A stretch of 64,000 bases of DNA from an uncultured Aquimarina sp. GTDB lineage: Bacteria; Bacteroidota; Bacteroidia; Flavobacteriales; Flavobacteriaceae. The translations under genes were made by a program, and so were the position numbers. Below the pieces are notes generated by a model. The model did not search any database, had not been told where the DNA came from, and saw nothing but the letters and a program-made list of their open reading frames with translations. Shown here piece after piece: positions 48,214-56,640 of this stretch; position 1 is the stretch's first letter; every line of letters begins with the position of its first letter. The stretch lies in the NCBI GenBank assembly GCA_947496555.1, contig CANMDH010000011.1:54080-118079 (forward strand). The letters are read 5' to 3'.

Positions 48214-48708
48214 CTAAGCTTTCAAGGTATTATCCATAAATTTATATAAGGATAGCATTTCTTTCTTTCCTGCTTCTCTTCCCAAACGACCAGCAAAATA
48301 TAGCACAAACCATGTAATGAAAAGAGAAATCATTGAAACTATAGGGAATATAATAGGCTCATCTAAGCTTAAATTAACATATAACCAAATTCCTGCTACT
48401 ACAAACAATACAACAACGATAAAATGTAGAAACATAAATAGTGTCCAAACCGTAGGACTAGGTCCAAAAAGTCCTTTTAATGTTGGTTTGTTTTCACCTA
48501 CATCATAAATCTCAAGATGTAATTGTGGTGACCAGAAATGTTGTTCTTTTTTGGGAATCCGAATAAATACATGATGATCTATACGACTCACTTTAAAATT
48601 TTGACATATTTTACCTTTCTGCTCAAAAGCTTTTAATGCTTCTTCAGAAGGCATATCCAAATCCTTAAAAAATCTGGGTCTTAAAACAATATCTTGTGAG
48701 ATTTCCAT
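48214..48708 (-). CDS. Two-helix membrane protein of unknown function
   Basis: This 164-residue protein has a soluble N-terminal part (EALKAFEQKGKICQNFKVSR, DHHVFIRIPKKEQHFWSPQL) and two membrane helices near 93-113 and 120-142 (FMFLHFIVVVLFVVAGIWLY). The motif GPSPTVWTLFMF precedes the first helix. I do not recognise a named family. A decayed partial copy of the soluble part lies at 5983-6090, so the family was duplicated in this genome. It is encoded 75 bp upstream of pcm. Confidence 0.75.
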   Translation of the reverse strand: MEISQDIVLRPRFFKDLDMPSEEALKAFEQKGKICQNFKVSRIDHHVFIRIPKKEQHFWSPQLHLEIYDVGENKPTLKGLFGPSPTVWTLFMFLHFIVVVLFVVAGIWLYVNLSLDEPIIFPIVSMISLFITWFVLYFAGRLGREAGKKEMLSLYKFMDNTLKA

Positions 48709-48771
48709 AAGTACATTTAGATATCAATTATAGAATGATTTTAATTGATAACAAATGATTTTTATCAGTTT

Positions 48772-49416
48772 CTAATGTTCGACTTTATTTAATGTAGCCA
48801 ACGAATCTTGTTTTTCTTTTATCCTATCCTGAATTAGTTCTTCTAATCTCTTATCCTTATTTTTTTGATAATTGTTTTTATTTACCACTATCGAGTCTGG
48901 ATACACAAAACATTTAAATCTTTTATCACCATATTTAAATCCGTAGTACTTTTCTGAACCAGAATAACTTAAAAAAGTATTTGCTTCTAACTCTTCAACT
49001 GGTATATCGTATAATTGACTTACCTTTTGTTTACAAGAATCTATAGTTTCTATTGCTTTTTGTTTATTGTTTTCGGATTCAAACATCTTATAGGTATACA
49101 TTGAACCGAACAATAGTTTATATAAAATATCAATAACTACGATAACTATAGCCAGGGTTCCCCAAATAGCATTATCCGTATTTTTTCGGCATCGAATAAT
49201 ACTTATCCATGCAAAAACTCTATGAATCCCAACCACAAAAAATGATACGGTGATATATGTTCTAAAATCAAGCTTATGTGATTGTAAAACCATAAGCATA
49301 ATTAAAAAAATGACCAATGCAGGTATCACTCCAATACCCCAAAAGGCATATGATAATGGTTGAGTTCCTTTCAGGAAACCAAGAAAGCCTCCTGGTTTTT
49401 TGTTTAAGTTTTCCAT
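48772..49416 (-). CDS. Membrane protein of unknown function downstream of cassette A
   Basis: This 214-residue protein starts at ATG 49416. It has three membrane helices in the first 130 residues (SYAFWGIGVIPALVIFLIML, then TYITVSFFVVGIHRVFAWI, GTLAIVIVVIDILYKLLFG) and a soluble C-terminal domain with FKCFVYPDSIVVNKNN. It follows the DUF5777 gene by 15 bp and is probably co-transcribed with cassette A. No counterpart is seen in cassette B. Family not recognised. Confidence 0.7.
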   Translation of the reverse strand: MENLNKKPGGFLGFLKGTQPLSYAFWGIGVIPALVIFLIMLMVLQSHKLDFRTYITVSFFVVGIHRVFAWISIIRCRKNTDNAIWGTLAIVIVVIDILYKLLFGSMYTYKMFESENNKQKAIETIDSCKQKVSQLYDIPVEELEANTFLSYSGSEKYYGFKYGDKRFKCFVYPDSIVVNKNNYQKNKDKRLEELIQDRIKEKQDSLATLNKVEH

Positions 49417-49431
49417 TTGCACTTAAAAGGT

Positions 49432-50340
49432 TTACGGTTTCTTCTGACTTAAATGTAATACAAAAATGGCATTGAAACCAAAGACAAAATTTCCATCCTT
49501 AAAATTGAAATTATTAGGTGTTCGGGTAATGAACTCTTCTTCTGTCATGCCCCGCGTATTGGTAAGTTGAAATTGTAACATCACATCACTTAGCTCCCAA
49601 TTTACTCCCAAAGAAAAAGCATCATATGTATTTGTTGACTCTAAAGGATTAAATACATAAAAATATTCTGAAACAATCGATACATGCCCCCCTAATTTAT
49701 AGCGCCCTCCTACTCCTAAAGCAAATTGATTATTAGGATCATCGGGAAAAACAGAGGAACTTCTATGAATATAGGTAGGTGAAATTTGTACAGAGAATTG
49801 CGGAGTAAATTTACGCGCAATTAATAACTGACTGGTATATGACAACTTATCACTAAACTCATCAAATCGATTTACATCTGCAAAAGGTCGATTGCGCTTG
49901 CTACGATACGCCATATTCTGAAATAATGAGATGCTCAAAGGTGAACCTTTGCCATCACTTCGCTGTCGAACAAGTTTATATTTCAAAAACCCATCAAAAA
50001 TGCCGTCTAGAGTACTACCTCCTGCCCCAAACGTAAATCGATCAGAGATCCCGTATTCTAAAGCAATCCTGGCCCCCAATTTATCAACAAAAAAACTTTG
50101 ACCACCATAATTGGGGATATTCCAATATCTAGTAAAGGCTTGAATTTCTAATACTCCTTTTTTTCGGGTTTCTATTGAATGTCCAATCGAAAGACGACTT
50201 GCCTTGAACGTAGCCAGTTCGTATTGAGGAGTATCGGGATATTCTTTTTCTAGGGTTTCTAATAAATCCTGGGCTGTGATAGTCATACCGAACCCCATCA
50301 TTATAAAAAAGTATACCAAAAAATGTGTGCTATTTTTCAT
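49432..50340 (-). CDS. DUF5777-type outer membrane beta-barrel protein, cassette A
   Basis: This 302-residue protein starts at ATG 50340, overlapping the end of the yceI-like gene by 11 bp; the TTG five codons earlier is not preferred. Signal peptide about 1-24. The mature part begins DLLETLEKEYPDTPQYELATF and contains SRLSIGHSIETRKKGVLEIQ, FGLEYGI-type strand pairs (RIALEYGISDRFTFGAG) and the block LLIARKFTPQFSVQISPTYI. Its paralogue in cassette B (55690-56604) shares these blocks. The family is found with YceI in Bacteroidetes; role unknown. Confidence 0.88.
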   Translation of the reverse strand: MKNSTHFLVYFFIMMGFGMTITAQDLLETLEKEYPDTPQYELATFKASRLSIGHSIETRKKGVLEIQAFTRYWNIPNYGGQSFFVDKLGARIALEYGISDRFTFGAGGSTLDGIFDGFLKYKLVRQRSDGKGSPLSISLFQNMAYRSKRNRPFADVNRFDEFSDKLSYTSQLLIARKFTPQFSVQISPTYIHRSSSVFPDDPNNQFALGVGGRYKLGGHVSIVSEYFYVFNPLESTNTYDAFSLGVNWELSDVMLQFQLTNTRGMTEEEFITRTPNNFNFKDGNFVFGFNAIFVLHLSQKKP

Positions 50341-50875
50341 AAGGTTGATATTCAAATCTAAAAGTTATTGATATAATTTTTGCAATATTTGGAGCCAAAA
50401 TTGGAGGTATCTTAATATCAAAGTCCTTAACGGTAGCTTCAAAATCACCAGTAAATAAATACGAACCATTATTATTCTCAATGTTCGTTTTAATTTCTAC
50501 TTCTTTAGCCATACCGTGAATTGTGAGATTACCTTTGATAATTTTAGTCTGCTTTTCGGCTAATGGATCAAAATCAATAATCTGCCCCTCAAAGGTTGCT
50601 TTGGGATACAGATCTGATTCGATATAGCTTTCATTAAAATGTTCATGCATCAATGACTTCTTAAATACAAAGGCATTCATAAGCATGCTTACGGCAATTT
50701 CATTTTTTGATAAGTCTATAATACTTAATACCTGGTTGTTTTTGGCTTCTATATTCTCTACCGAGGTATACGAAAAAAACGATACCTGCCCCTGGCGTGT
50801 TATAAATTGATCCGAGGTTGATTCATGTTCGGAAAAACTTATCAAGAAAAATATCAAAACAATAAGTTTATTCAT
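50330..50875 (-). CDS. YceI-family secreted protein, cassette A
   Basis: This 181-residue protein has a signal-like start (LIVLIFFLISFSEHES) and a YceI-type barrel: GQVSFFSYTSVENIEAKNNQ, YPKATFEGQIIDFD, NLTIHGMAKEVEIK and FDIKIPPILAPNIAKII. YceI proteins bind isoprenoid or lipid tails in a deep pocket. Its cassette B paralogue (55143-55688) aligns over the whole length. It overlaps both neighbours in cassette A by 8 and 11 bp, showing tight translational coupling. Confidence 0.92.
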   Translation of the reverse strand: MNKLIVLIFFLISFSEHESTSDQFITRQGQVSFFSYTSVENIEAKNNQVLSIIDLSKNEIAVSMLMNAFVFKKSLMHEHFNESYIESDLYPKATFEGQIIDFDPLAEKQTKIIKGNLTIHGMAKEVEIKTNIENNNGSYLFTGDFEATVKDFDIKIPPILAPNIAKIISITFRFEYQPYEK

Positions 50876-51311
50876 CGATTTGTGTGTTAGTCAGTATACA
50901 ATGTAATAATATAGCATCTTTCAGGAAACCTTTACAAACTCCCTTTATCCTAATCTTTTGGCCTTTTTTAAGCTTTTTTACTTCTTCGATTTGATTGGAT
51001 TGCATATCGCATATTACACTAGAATATTTGCTACTTCCATACAATAATATGGTATTTCTATTATTCAAAAAAGTCACCTCTTTCACTATTCCATCAACTT
51101 CAACAATTTTACCACGATATATTGAATTTGCAGATTTCTCATTAAGTATATAAGAAGAAACAAGCTCTTTAGAACTTACTTCAACATCTGCCGAAACCCT
51201 ATCCATATTATTATATACAGGATTCATAAATCTGAAATAAATAGAAACACCTACAATCAATGCTAGTGTTACTAGAAGAATGGATCTTATTTTACTTTTG
51301 TTATTATTCAT
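50868..51311 (-). CDS. Membrane-anchored OB-fold protein (tRNA_anti-like), cassette A
   Basis: This 147-residue protein starts at ATG 51311. One N-terminal membrane helix (SILLVTLALIVGVSIYFRF) is followed by an OB-fold of the tRNA_anti-like type: YRGKIVEVDGIVKEVTFLNN, IRIKGVCKGFLKDAIL. This domain in such proteins need not bind nucleic acid. It leads cassette A and overlaps yceI by 8 bp. The paralogue at 54668-55093 occupies the same place in cassette B (VTGTISELSTEND, VTIKGICTGYLMDVIL). Confidence 0.82.
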   Translation of the reverse strand: MNNNKSKIRSILLVTLALIVGVSIYFRFMNPVYNNMDRVSADVEVSSKELVSSYILNEKSANSIYRGKIVEVDGIVKEVTFLNNRNTILLYGSSKYSSVICDMQSNQIEEVKKLKKGQKIRIKGVCKGFLKDAILLHCILTNTQIDE

Positions 51312-51450
51312 GTACAATTAGAAAAAGAGAAACCTTAGTATAAAATTAGAAGATTTAGCTTTATTATATATAATTTATAATATTATTTAAATAATCTTTC
51401 ATTTTAAATGTACTCAATTAAACGAATAATGAATTGAGTGCATATTACGA

Positions 51451-51546
51451 TCAATGCGTCAACAACAAAAATGTGATCTGTAGTATTAATACCATTGCAG
51501 TTATCGAAAGTAACGAAATAATTGTGTTGTTTTTAAATGGTTTCAT
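51451..51546 (-). CDS. Small membrane protein (31 aa) upstream of cassette A
   Basis: The frame ATG 51546 to TGA 51451 encodes MKPFKNNTIISLLSITAMVL then ILQITFLLLTH: short basic start and one helix. It lies 140 bp upstream of cassette A on the same strand. The rest of this 481-bp intergenic region (51312-51450 and 51547-51792) is AT-rich and shows no feature that I can identify. Confidence 0.5.
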   Translation of the reverse strand: MKPFKNNTIISLLSITAMVLILQITFLLLTH

Positions 51547-51792
51547 TTTTCTATGTTTTTTTGATTTAAAACTAGAGCAAATAAACAATGATTAAATAAT
51601 TCATGTAAACAAAATGTTGGTCAGGAAGAAAAAGTAGTCCTAAAAAGGAAAAAAAGCCGTTGAAATGAATCACTAAATATTATTTAAGTGTTTAAAACCT
51701 GAAAAAAAATATACTATTTTAGTTTTCGTTATCATACATATACTATACATTCGTCGTTTTGGTCATAACCCAATATTTGCTATTGCTAACCA

Positions 51793-52905
51793 ATGAGAAA
51801 GGACAAACTATATTTTTTAACTTTTATTTCTATATCAGTTATTTTTTTGATAATTGCATCACTTGGTGTCAAATATTTTATTGAAGTTAGTGCCAATCAG
51901 TTAATAGAAATACAATTAGAATCCAGCAAGCGTGAAGCTAACGAAATTTCAAGACTTACCTATCATCAGCTTACGGGAGGAATTGATCGACAAACAGTTA
52001 TTGAAAATATTCAGGTTGCCATAGAAAATACGCATGAAGAAGCTTCCTTTATTTGTGTATTCGATTGGTCGGGTAAAGAAGTATGCCACCCAGATAAAAC
52101 CAGGATTGGCCAGAAAGTTAATTCTAATCAGTCGCTTTTAAACTCTCTAAAGGAAGAAAATAGTTCTGATAAACTATATGATTTATTAATGAATCAAATA
52201 GAAGCCAACGAAGACCGAAGTATCAACAATAACACTGTTAATTCTGAAATTGTATATATTACTCCTGTAAAGGATTCAGATTTAATTGTAGCCGCTCATG
52301 TTAATTTGGATGAAATTTCTTCTCAAACAAGGAAGCTAAAGACAAGTTTTTACACCATATTTGTTTTGATGGGAGGTCTGATAATCTTATCATCCTTTTT
52401 TGCCGTTCGTATAATTGGTAGCTATTATGAGAAACAATTAGAATTAAAAAATATAAACCTGGAGAGCGAATTGATCAGTCTTTCAAAACTGAATACGGAT
52501 CTTGTGGCTTACCAGCAAAAAGTGGTTGAAAATTCGGACAATGAGCCGGCAGAATCATCTTCAGATTCGGGCAGAAAACGTTTACTTACCTACATAAGAA
52601 ATGAACTTATTCCTATTTCTATAGGCGAAATTGCATATATCTACACCGAAAACACCATTACTTATGTAATTTGTTTTGATGGAAGGAGATCCACCAGTAA
52701 CGTAAGTTTGGACGATATGTTTACTAATTTGGATTCTTCTTTATTTTTTAGAGCAAATCGACAATTTATTATCAGTATTTCTGCCATCCAAAAAATAATA
52801 AAGTATGGTAACAGCCAGCTTAAAATTTTGGTCAAAGATTCTGAAGCTGAAATAATCATAAGTAAAAACAAGGCGGCAGAATTTAGACAGTGGCTTAATA
52901 TATAA
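51793..52905 (+). CDS. Membrane-bound one-component LytTR regulator with extracellular sensor
   Basis: This 370-residue protein has a membrane helix (about 7-28), an extracytoplasmic sensor of Cache type (about 35-180: ESSKREANEISRLTYHQLTG, ASFICVFDWSGKEVCHPDKT, IVYITPVKDSDLIVAAHVNL), a second helix (183-205), a short coiled coil, and a C-terminal LytTR domain (about 265-370: IAYIYTENTITYVICFDGRR, FFRANRQFIISISAIQKI, FRQWLNI). No kinase or receiver part is present, so the ligand signal must pass directly to the DNA-binding domain. It sits between two divergent copies of the OB-YceI-DUF5777 cassette and is their natural regulator candidate. Confidence 0.88.
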   Translation: MRKDKLYFLTFISISVIFLIIASLGVKYFIEVSANQLIEIQLESSKREANEISRLTYHQLTGGIDRQTVIENIQVAIENTHEEASFICVFDWSGKEVCHPDKTRIGQKVNSNQSLLNSLKEENSSDKLYDLLMNQIEANEDRSINNNTVNSEIVYITPVKDSDLIVAAHVNLDEISSQTRKLKTSFYTIFVLMGGLIILSSFFAVRIIGSYYEKQLELKNINLESELISLSKLNTDLVAYQQKVVENSDNEPAESSSDSGRKRLLTYIRNELIPISIGEIAYIYTENTITYVICFDGRRSTSNVSLDDMFTNLDSSLFFRANRQFIISISAIQKIIKYGNSQLKILVKDSEAEIIISKNKAAEFRQWLNI

Positions 52906-53008
52906 AGTACCCTTTTGATTTTTTTGTGATCGAAATTCTATTATTCATTTACACTCTTTTACTATTTTAGGCTATAGTTTTAAATAGCGTTGATTTCCTG
53001 TACAATTA

Positions 53009-53079
53009 TCCCATCCCCAGCCCTTCCCCAGGGGAAGGTTGCTAAAGGTCCTTCCCGTTGGGAAGGATTTAGGATGGGA
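53009..53079. repeat. Palindromic GC-rich repeat element (REP-like)
   Basis: A 71-bp cruciform-type element in otherwise AT-rich DNA: outer arms TCCCATCC (53009-53016) and GGATGGGA (53072-53079), inner hairpins CCTTCCCC/GGGGAAGG (53022-53038) and CCTTCCC/GGGAAGG (53050-53066). This cloverleaf of CCTTCCC palindromes is, as I recall, common between genes in Bacteroidetes genomes. It lies between the LytTR regulator and cassette B. Confidence 0.75.
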
Positions 53080-53296
53080 AGAATATTAAATATAAGTGTT
53101 TTTAATAGTTTCAATGCAACTTTAACTACAGCCTTGTTTTATTATTTGTACGGTAATCTTTTGGGTATTAAAATTTTAGATTCGGTTAACAAAATTCCTT
53201 TTCCCTCCTAAAAAATGACTTCTTATCATAAAGTGTATTTTTTTGAAGCTTGTTTTTTCCCTTTTAACGTCATTTTTTCCCTCTCACATACATTTA

Positions 53297-53329
53297 TTTG
53301 ATTCTAAGACCCCTATTGACGGTACTTTG
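53297..53329 (+). promoter_or_regulatory. Candidate promoter of cassette B
   Basis: TTTG (53297-53300), a 22-bp spacer and TACTTTG (53323-53329, one base short of TAnnTTTG) lie 29 bp upstream of the lipoprotein start. The distance suits the Bacteroidetes -33/-7 promoter type. Confidence 0.45.
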
Positions 53330-53357
53330 CTTCATAAATCGTTAAAAACTCAAAAAA

Positions 53358-54212
53358 ATGAAAAAATCAATTTTCTTATTATTCGCTTCAATTTCAATTT
53401 TCTATGGTTGTAGCAGTGATGATTCAGATCCAGGACCAGATCCAGGAAATGATGGAAACAACATCCAATTAGCAAATGATGCTACCTTTGGTAGTATTCT
53501 AACAGACAAAGACGGAAGGTCTCTTTATTTTTTCTCTAGAGACTCTAAAGGAACATCTGCCTGTAGTGGTGGATGCATTTCAAATTGGCCCATATTTTAC
53601 ACAGATAATGTGACTCTTGATGCAGGGTTAGAAGCTTCAGACTTTTCAGAAATTACCAGAACCGACGGCTCAAAACAAACCACATACAAAGGATGGCCTC
53701 TATATTACTTTGCAGGTGATAATGCTGCTGGTGATACCAATGGAGATAAAGTAGGTAACAACTGGTACATCGCCAAACCAGATTATTCTCTGATGTATGT
53801 TGAAGCGCAACTAGTTGGTAAAGATGCCGAAGGCAATGAAATCAATTTCAAAAGTGATTATACCCCTGGGGATGAACTTACATTCTATATTGTAAATGCA
53901 ACTACAGGAAGAACATTATACACTTTTATCAATGACAAAAAGGATACAAACAATTTTACTGCCGATGATTTTTCGAATGATGCGGTGTGGCCCATTTTTG
54001 ATATAGATATAGACAAATTACCAAGTATTCTTGATGCCAGTGATTTTGGGACCATTGATGTGTTTGGCAGATCACAATTAACATATAAAGGATGGCCTCT
54101 ATACTATTTCGGTCAAGATGTAGAACGTGGAGATAACTTTGGGATTAATTTTCCTGCAGCTGGTGTTTGGCCAATTGCAAATACAGACACTGAACCGGCT
54201 CCGGCGAATTAG
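53358..54212 (+). CDS. Lipoprotein with secreted-repeat (Lipoprotein_15) domains
   Basis: This 284-residue protein has a lipobox FYGC (Cys17) and an acidic Asp/Gly/Pro spacer. Four repeats in two pairs follow, of the PF03640 type: ATFGSILTDKDGRSLYFFSR with CSGGCISNWPIF, then TTYKGWPLYYFAGDNAAGD; and TGRTLYTFINDKKDTN with AVWPIFDIDI, then LTYKGWPLYYFGQDVERGD. Members of this family are found near cytochromes and electron-transfer proteins. It is the first gene of cassette B, and a stem-loop separates it from the cytochrome gene. Exact function unknown. Confidence 0.88.
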   Translation: MKKSIFLLFASISIFYGCSSDDSDPGPDPGNDGNNIQLANDATFGSILTDKDGRSLYFFSRDSKGTSACSGGCISNWPIFYTDNVTLDAGLEASDFSEITRTDGSKQTTYKGWPLYYFAGDNAAGDTNGDKVGNNWYIAKPDYSLMYVEAQLVGKDAEGNEINFKSDYTPGDELTFYIVNATTGRTLYTFINDKKDTNNFTADDFSNDAVWPIFDIDIDKLPSILDASDFGTIDVFGRSQLTYKGWPLYYFGQDVERGDNFGINFPAAGVWPIANTDTEPAPAN

Positions 54213-54251
54213 ACTATAATTTCATATTTAAGTAGTTAGTTGATCATAAGG

Positions 54252-54274
54252 GGAAGAAAGCTCTTCTTTCTTCC
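54252..54274 (+). other. Stem-loop between lipoprotein and cytochrome genes
   Basis: Arms GGAAGAAAG (54252-54260) and CTTTCTTCC (54266-54274) with a five-base loop form a hairpin just after the lipoprotein stop, followed by TCTTATCC rather than a U-run. It may stabilise the upstream message or act as a weak attenuator within cassette B. Confidence 0.45.
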
Positions 54275-54298
54275 TCTTATCCTTAAAATCTCATACAA

Positions 54299-54655
54299 AT
54301 GAAAACTATTTTAAAAATTAAAAAAAATCTGGCTCTCGTACTATTGAGCATCACTTTTTTTTCATGCGAGAATAACGTTGAAGAAGAGCCAATTGTTGGT
54401 GGTGGCGGAAATGAACCATGTGATTCTAATATATCGTTTGCCGATAATGTAAAACCAATCATTGATTCAAGATGTGTTAGTTGTCATAACGGAAATCAGT
54501 CTCCTGATTTAAGAACCTATGAAGGGGTTTCTAATAATGCACAAAGGGTAAGATCTCAAGTAGTAAGTAGAAGAATGCCATTAAACGGTTCCTTAAGCGA
54601 TGATCAAATAGAATTGATTCGATGTTGGATAGAAAATGGTGCTTTAAATAATTAA
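54299..54655 (+). CDS. Small c-type cytochrome lipoprotein
   Basis: This 118-residue protein has a lipobox TFFSC (Cys22) and a Gly/Glu-rich spacer. One haem motif, CVSCHNG (about residue 59), follows ADNVKPIIDSR. The axial Met is probably in SRRMPLNG, and the last helix is QIELIRCWIENG. This is the usual planctomycete/bacteroidete-type cytochrome c domain. It probably transfers electrons in the periplasm or at the outer membrane. It lies 12 bp before the OB-fold gene of cassette B. Confidence 0.88.
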   Translation: MKTILKIKKNLALVLLSITFFSCENNVEEEPIVGGGGNEPCDSNISFADNVKPIIDSRCVSCHNGNQSPDLRTYEGVSNNAQRVRSQVVSRRMPLNGSLSDDQIELIRCWIENGALNN

Positions 54656-54667
54656 TAAATCATTCTT

Positions 54668-55093
54668 ATGACAAGAAGAACAAGAGTCCTGATGATTATT
54701 TCTATTCTAGTTATTGCTTTGGTCGCCGTCTTCATCTATTTGGTTGTTTACAATAAACCTCATGTAGATGTATCTAAATCTTCGGCAGATATATCATTAG
54801 TATCCAACACTATTGTAGAAGATTTTGAAAAAGACGAAAACCAGGCAAACGCAAAGTATCTCGAACAAATTATACAGGTAACCGGTACAATCTCTGAACT
54901 GAGTACAGAAAATGATAAGGGAATAGTTGTCCTGGGGACATCCGATTCATTTGGGAGTGTTATGTGTCATTTATCATCAAAAGAAAGTCAAAAAATAAAA
55001 ACTCTAAAAAATGGGCAACAGGTTACAATTAAGGGCATCTGTACAGGATATCTCATGGATGTGATACTTGTAAAATGTGTCATTGTTAACTAA
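54668..55093 (+). CDS. Membrane-anchored OB-fold protein (tRNA_anti-like), cassette B
   Basis: This 141-residue protein has one N-terminal helix (VLMIISILVIALVAVFIYLV) and an OB-fold: ANAKYLEQIIQVTGTISELS, IVVLGTSDSFGSVMCHLSS and VTIKGICTGYLMDVILVKC. It aligns along its length with the cassette A protein at 50868-51311 (for example VICDMQSNQIEEVKKLKKGQ versus VMCHLSSKESQKIKTLKNGQ). Position and neighbours are conserved between the cassettes. Function unknown. Confidence 0.82.
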   Translation: MTRRTRVLMIISILVIALVAVFIYLVVYNKPHVDVSKSSADISLVSNTIVEDFEKDENQANAKYLEQIIQVTGTISELSTENDKGIVVLGTSDSFGSVMCHLSSKESQKIKTLKNGQQVTIKGICTGYLMDVILVKCVIVN

Positions 55094-55142
55094 CATGTAG
55101 TTGTGCTCAAATAATTTCTTTCAGAAAACAAAAACCAATAAA

Positions 55143-55688
55143 ATGAAATCAATATATATATTATTAAGCTGTTTCTTGCTATCCACGTTTATTCATGGGC
55201 AAGAAAAATTTTTAACAAAACAGGGCTATACATCGTTCTTCTCGAGTTCTCCTGTAGAAGATATAAAAGCAGACAACCATCAAGTTTTAAGCATAATAGA
55301 CACGTCAACAGGAGGGATAGCAATTTCAATATTAATGAAATCTTTTATGTTCGAAAAGTCGTTAATGCAAGAACATTTCAATGAAAATTATGTAGAGTCA
55401 GACCAATACCCCAAAGCTACATTCAAGGGGCATATATCTGATTTTGAAGCAATTAAGGAATATGAAAAAGAAGTACTCATAAAGGGTGACATCACCATTC
55501 ACGGGATTACCAAAACTATAGAAACTAAAGCTATCATAATTAGATCCGATCAAAGTATATCGCTCAAAGGAAGTTTTCCTGTTAAGGTAGCCGATTTCGG
55601 AATCAAAATTCCTTCGGTAGTAGTAAATAACATTGCAGAAGTTGTAGATGTAACCTTTGAGTTTGACCATAAACCATATATCAAATAA
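55143..55688 (+). CDS. YceI-family secreted protein, cassette B
   Basis: This 181-residue protein starts at ATG 55143; the frame is open further upstream to a TTG, but the signal peptide (MKSIYILLSCFLLSTFIHGQ) and the equal length of the paralogue fix the start here. YceI-type segments: GYTSFFSSSPVEDIKADNHQ, YPKATFKGHISDF, GDITIHGITKTIETKA and FGIKIPSVVVNNIAEVVD. Lipid or quinone-like isoprenoid binding is the family role. It ends 1 bp before the DUF5777 gene. Confidence 0.92.
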   Translation: MKSIYILLSCFLLSTFIHGQEKFLTKQGYTSFFSSSPVEDIKADNHQVLSIIDTSTGGIAISILMKSFMFEKSLMQEHFNENYVESDQYPKATFKGHISDFEAIKEYEKEVLIKGDITIHGITKTIETKAIIIRSDQSISLKGSFPVKVADFGIKIPSVVVNNIAEVVDVTFEFDHKPYIK

Positions 55689-55689
55689 C

Positions 55690-56604
55690 ATGAAAAAATT
55701 AATAATTGTTTTTGCAATACTTGCAATGGGTTCTAAGACTTGGTCGCAAGATCTGTTTGATATTTTGGACGAAGAAACACCACAAACAAAAAATTATGTT
55801 TCTTCTACCTTTAAAGGAACCCGAATACTAAATGGGCATTCGATAGAAAATCGAAACAAGGGTACGCTGGAATTTATGATTTCTCACCGATTTGGAAGAG
55901 TAAATCTAGGGGCCGAAGAATTATATGGATTGGACCAATCAAATATCCGTTTTGCTTTTGAATATGGACTAACCGACAATCTAATGTTGGGAGTTGGTAG
56001 AAGTAGCTTTGATAAAGAATATGATGGCTTTTTTAAATATAAGCTCATAAAACAACGTGCGGATAAAAGCTCCTTTCCTTTTGCCGTTTCTGTATTTGGA
56101 AGCGCAGCTTATAGATCCATAGATGATTTTACACCGGGCAATGAACCTAGCTTCAGTGAACGCATGACCTATACCGCACAATTATTATTAGCTCGAAAAT
56201 TTAGTCCGGGATTTTCTTTGCAAATTACTCCAAGTCTTATCCATAGAAACTCCGTAAAAATTGAAGAAGACCCTCATAATATTTTTGCCGTAGGGATTGG
56301 TGGTAGGGTAAAACTTACCAAAAGAATCGCAATTAATGGAGAATATCATTATACGGTTAATCCTTTAGAATCCATCGATGCATCTAATTCATTGGCCTTT
56401 GGAATCGATATAGAAACTGGGGGACATGTATTTCAAATAATTTTATCCAACTCCATTACGATGATCGAGAAAAGCTTCATTACAGAATCTACAGACGACT
56501 TTTTTGAAGGTGATGTACACTTAGGGTTTAATATCTCGAGAGCTTTTCAATTTGGAAAAAACAAAAAGAAGAAACTGGAAAAAGTAAAAGAATCAGATCA
56601 ATAG
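55690..56604 (+). CDS. DUF5777-type outer membrane beta-barrel protein, cassette B
   Basis: This 304-residue protein starts at ATG 55690, one base after the yceI stop. The signal peptide ends KTWSQ. Shared blocks with the cassette A protein are DLFDILDEETPQTKNYVSST, ILNGHSIENRNKGTLEFMIS, IRFAFEYGLTDNLMLGVGRS and LLLARKFSPGFSLQITPSLI. It ends in a Lys/Glu tail (KNKKKKLEKVKESD) after the last strand, which the cassette A protein lacks. Outer-membrane role unknown; probably works with YceI and the cytochrome. Confidence 0.88.
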   Translation: MKKLIIVFAILAMGSKTWSQDLFDILDEETPQTKNYVSSTFKGTRILNGHSIENRNKGTLEFMISHRFGRVNLGAEELYGLDQSNIRFAFEYGLTDNLMLGVGRSSFDKEYDGFFKYKLIKQRADKSSFPFAVSVFGSAAYRSIDDFTPGNEPSFSERMTYTAQLLLARKFSPGFSLQITPSLIHRNSVKIEEDPHNIFAVGIGGRVKLTKRIAINGEYHYTVNPLESIDASNSLAFGIDIETGGHVFQIILSNSITMIEKSFITESTDDFFEGDVHLGFNISRAFQFGKNKKKKLEKVKESDQ

Positions 56605-56640
56605 TTTGATTAATGAAGTAACCAATAAATATAAATCAAA

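Noticed and set aside
52990-53211. 73-codon frame with PSPALPQGKVAKGPSRWEGF-type translation
   Set aside because: It is the translation of the palindromic repeat element; such frames recur as false genes in Bacteroidetes.
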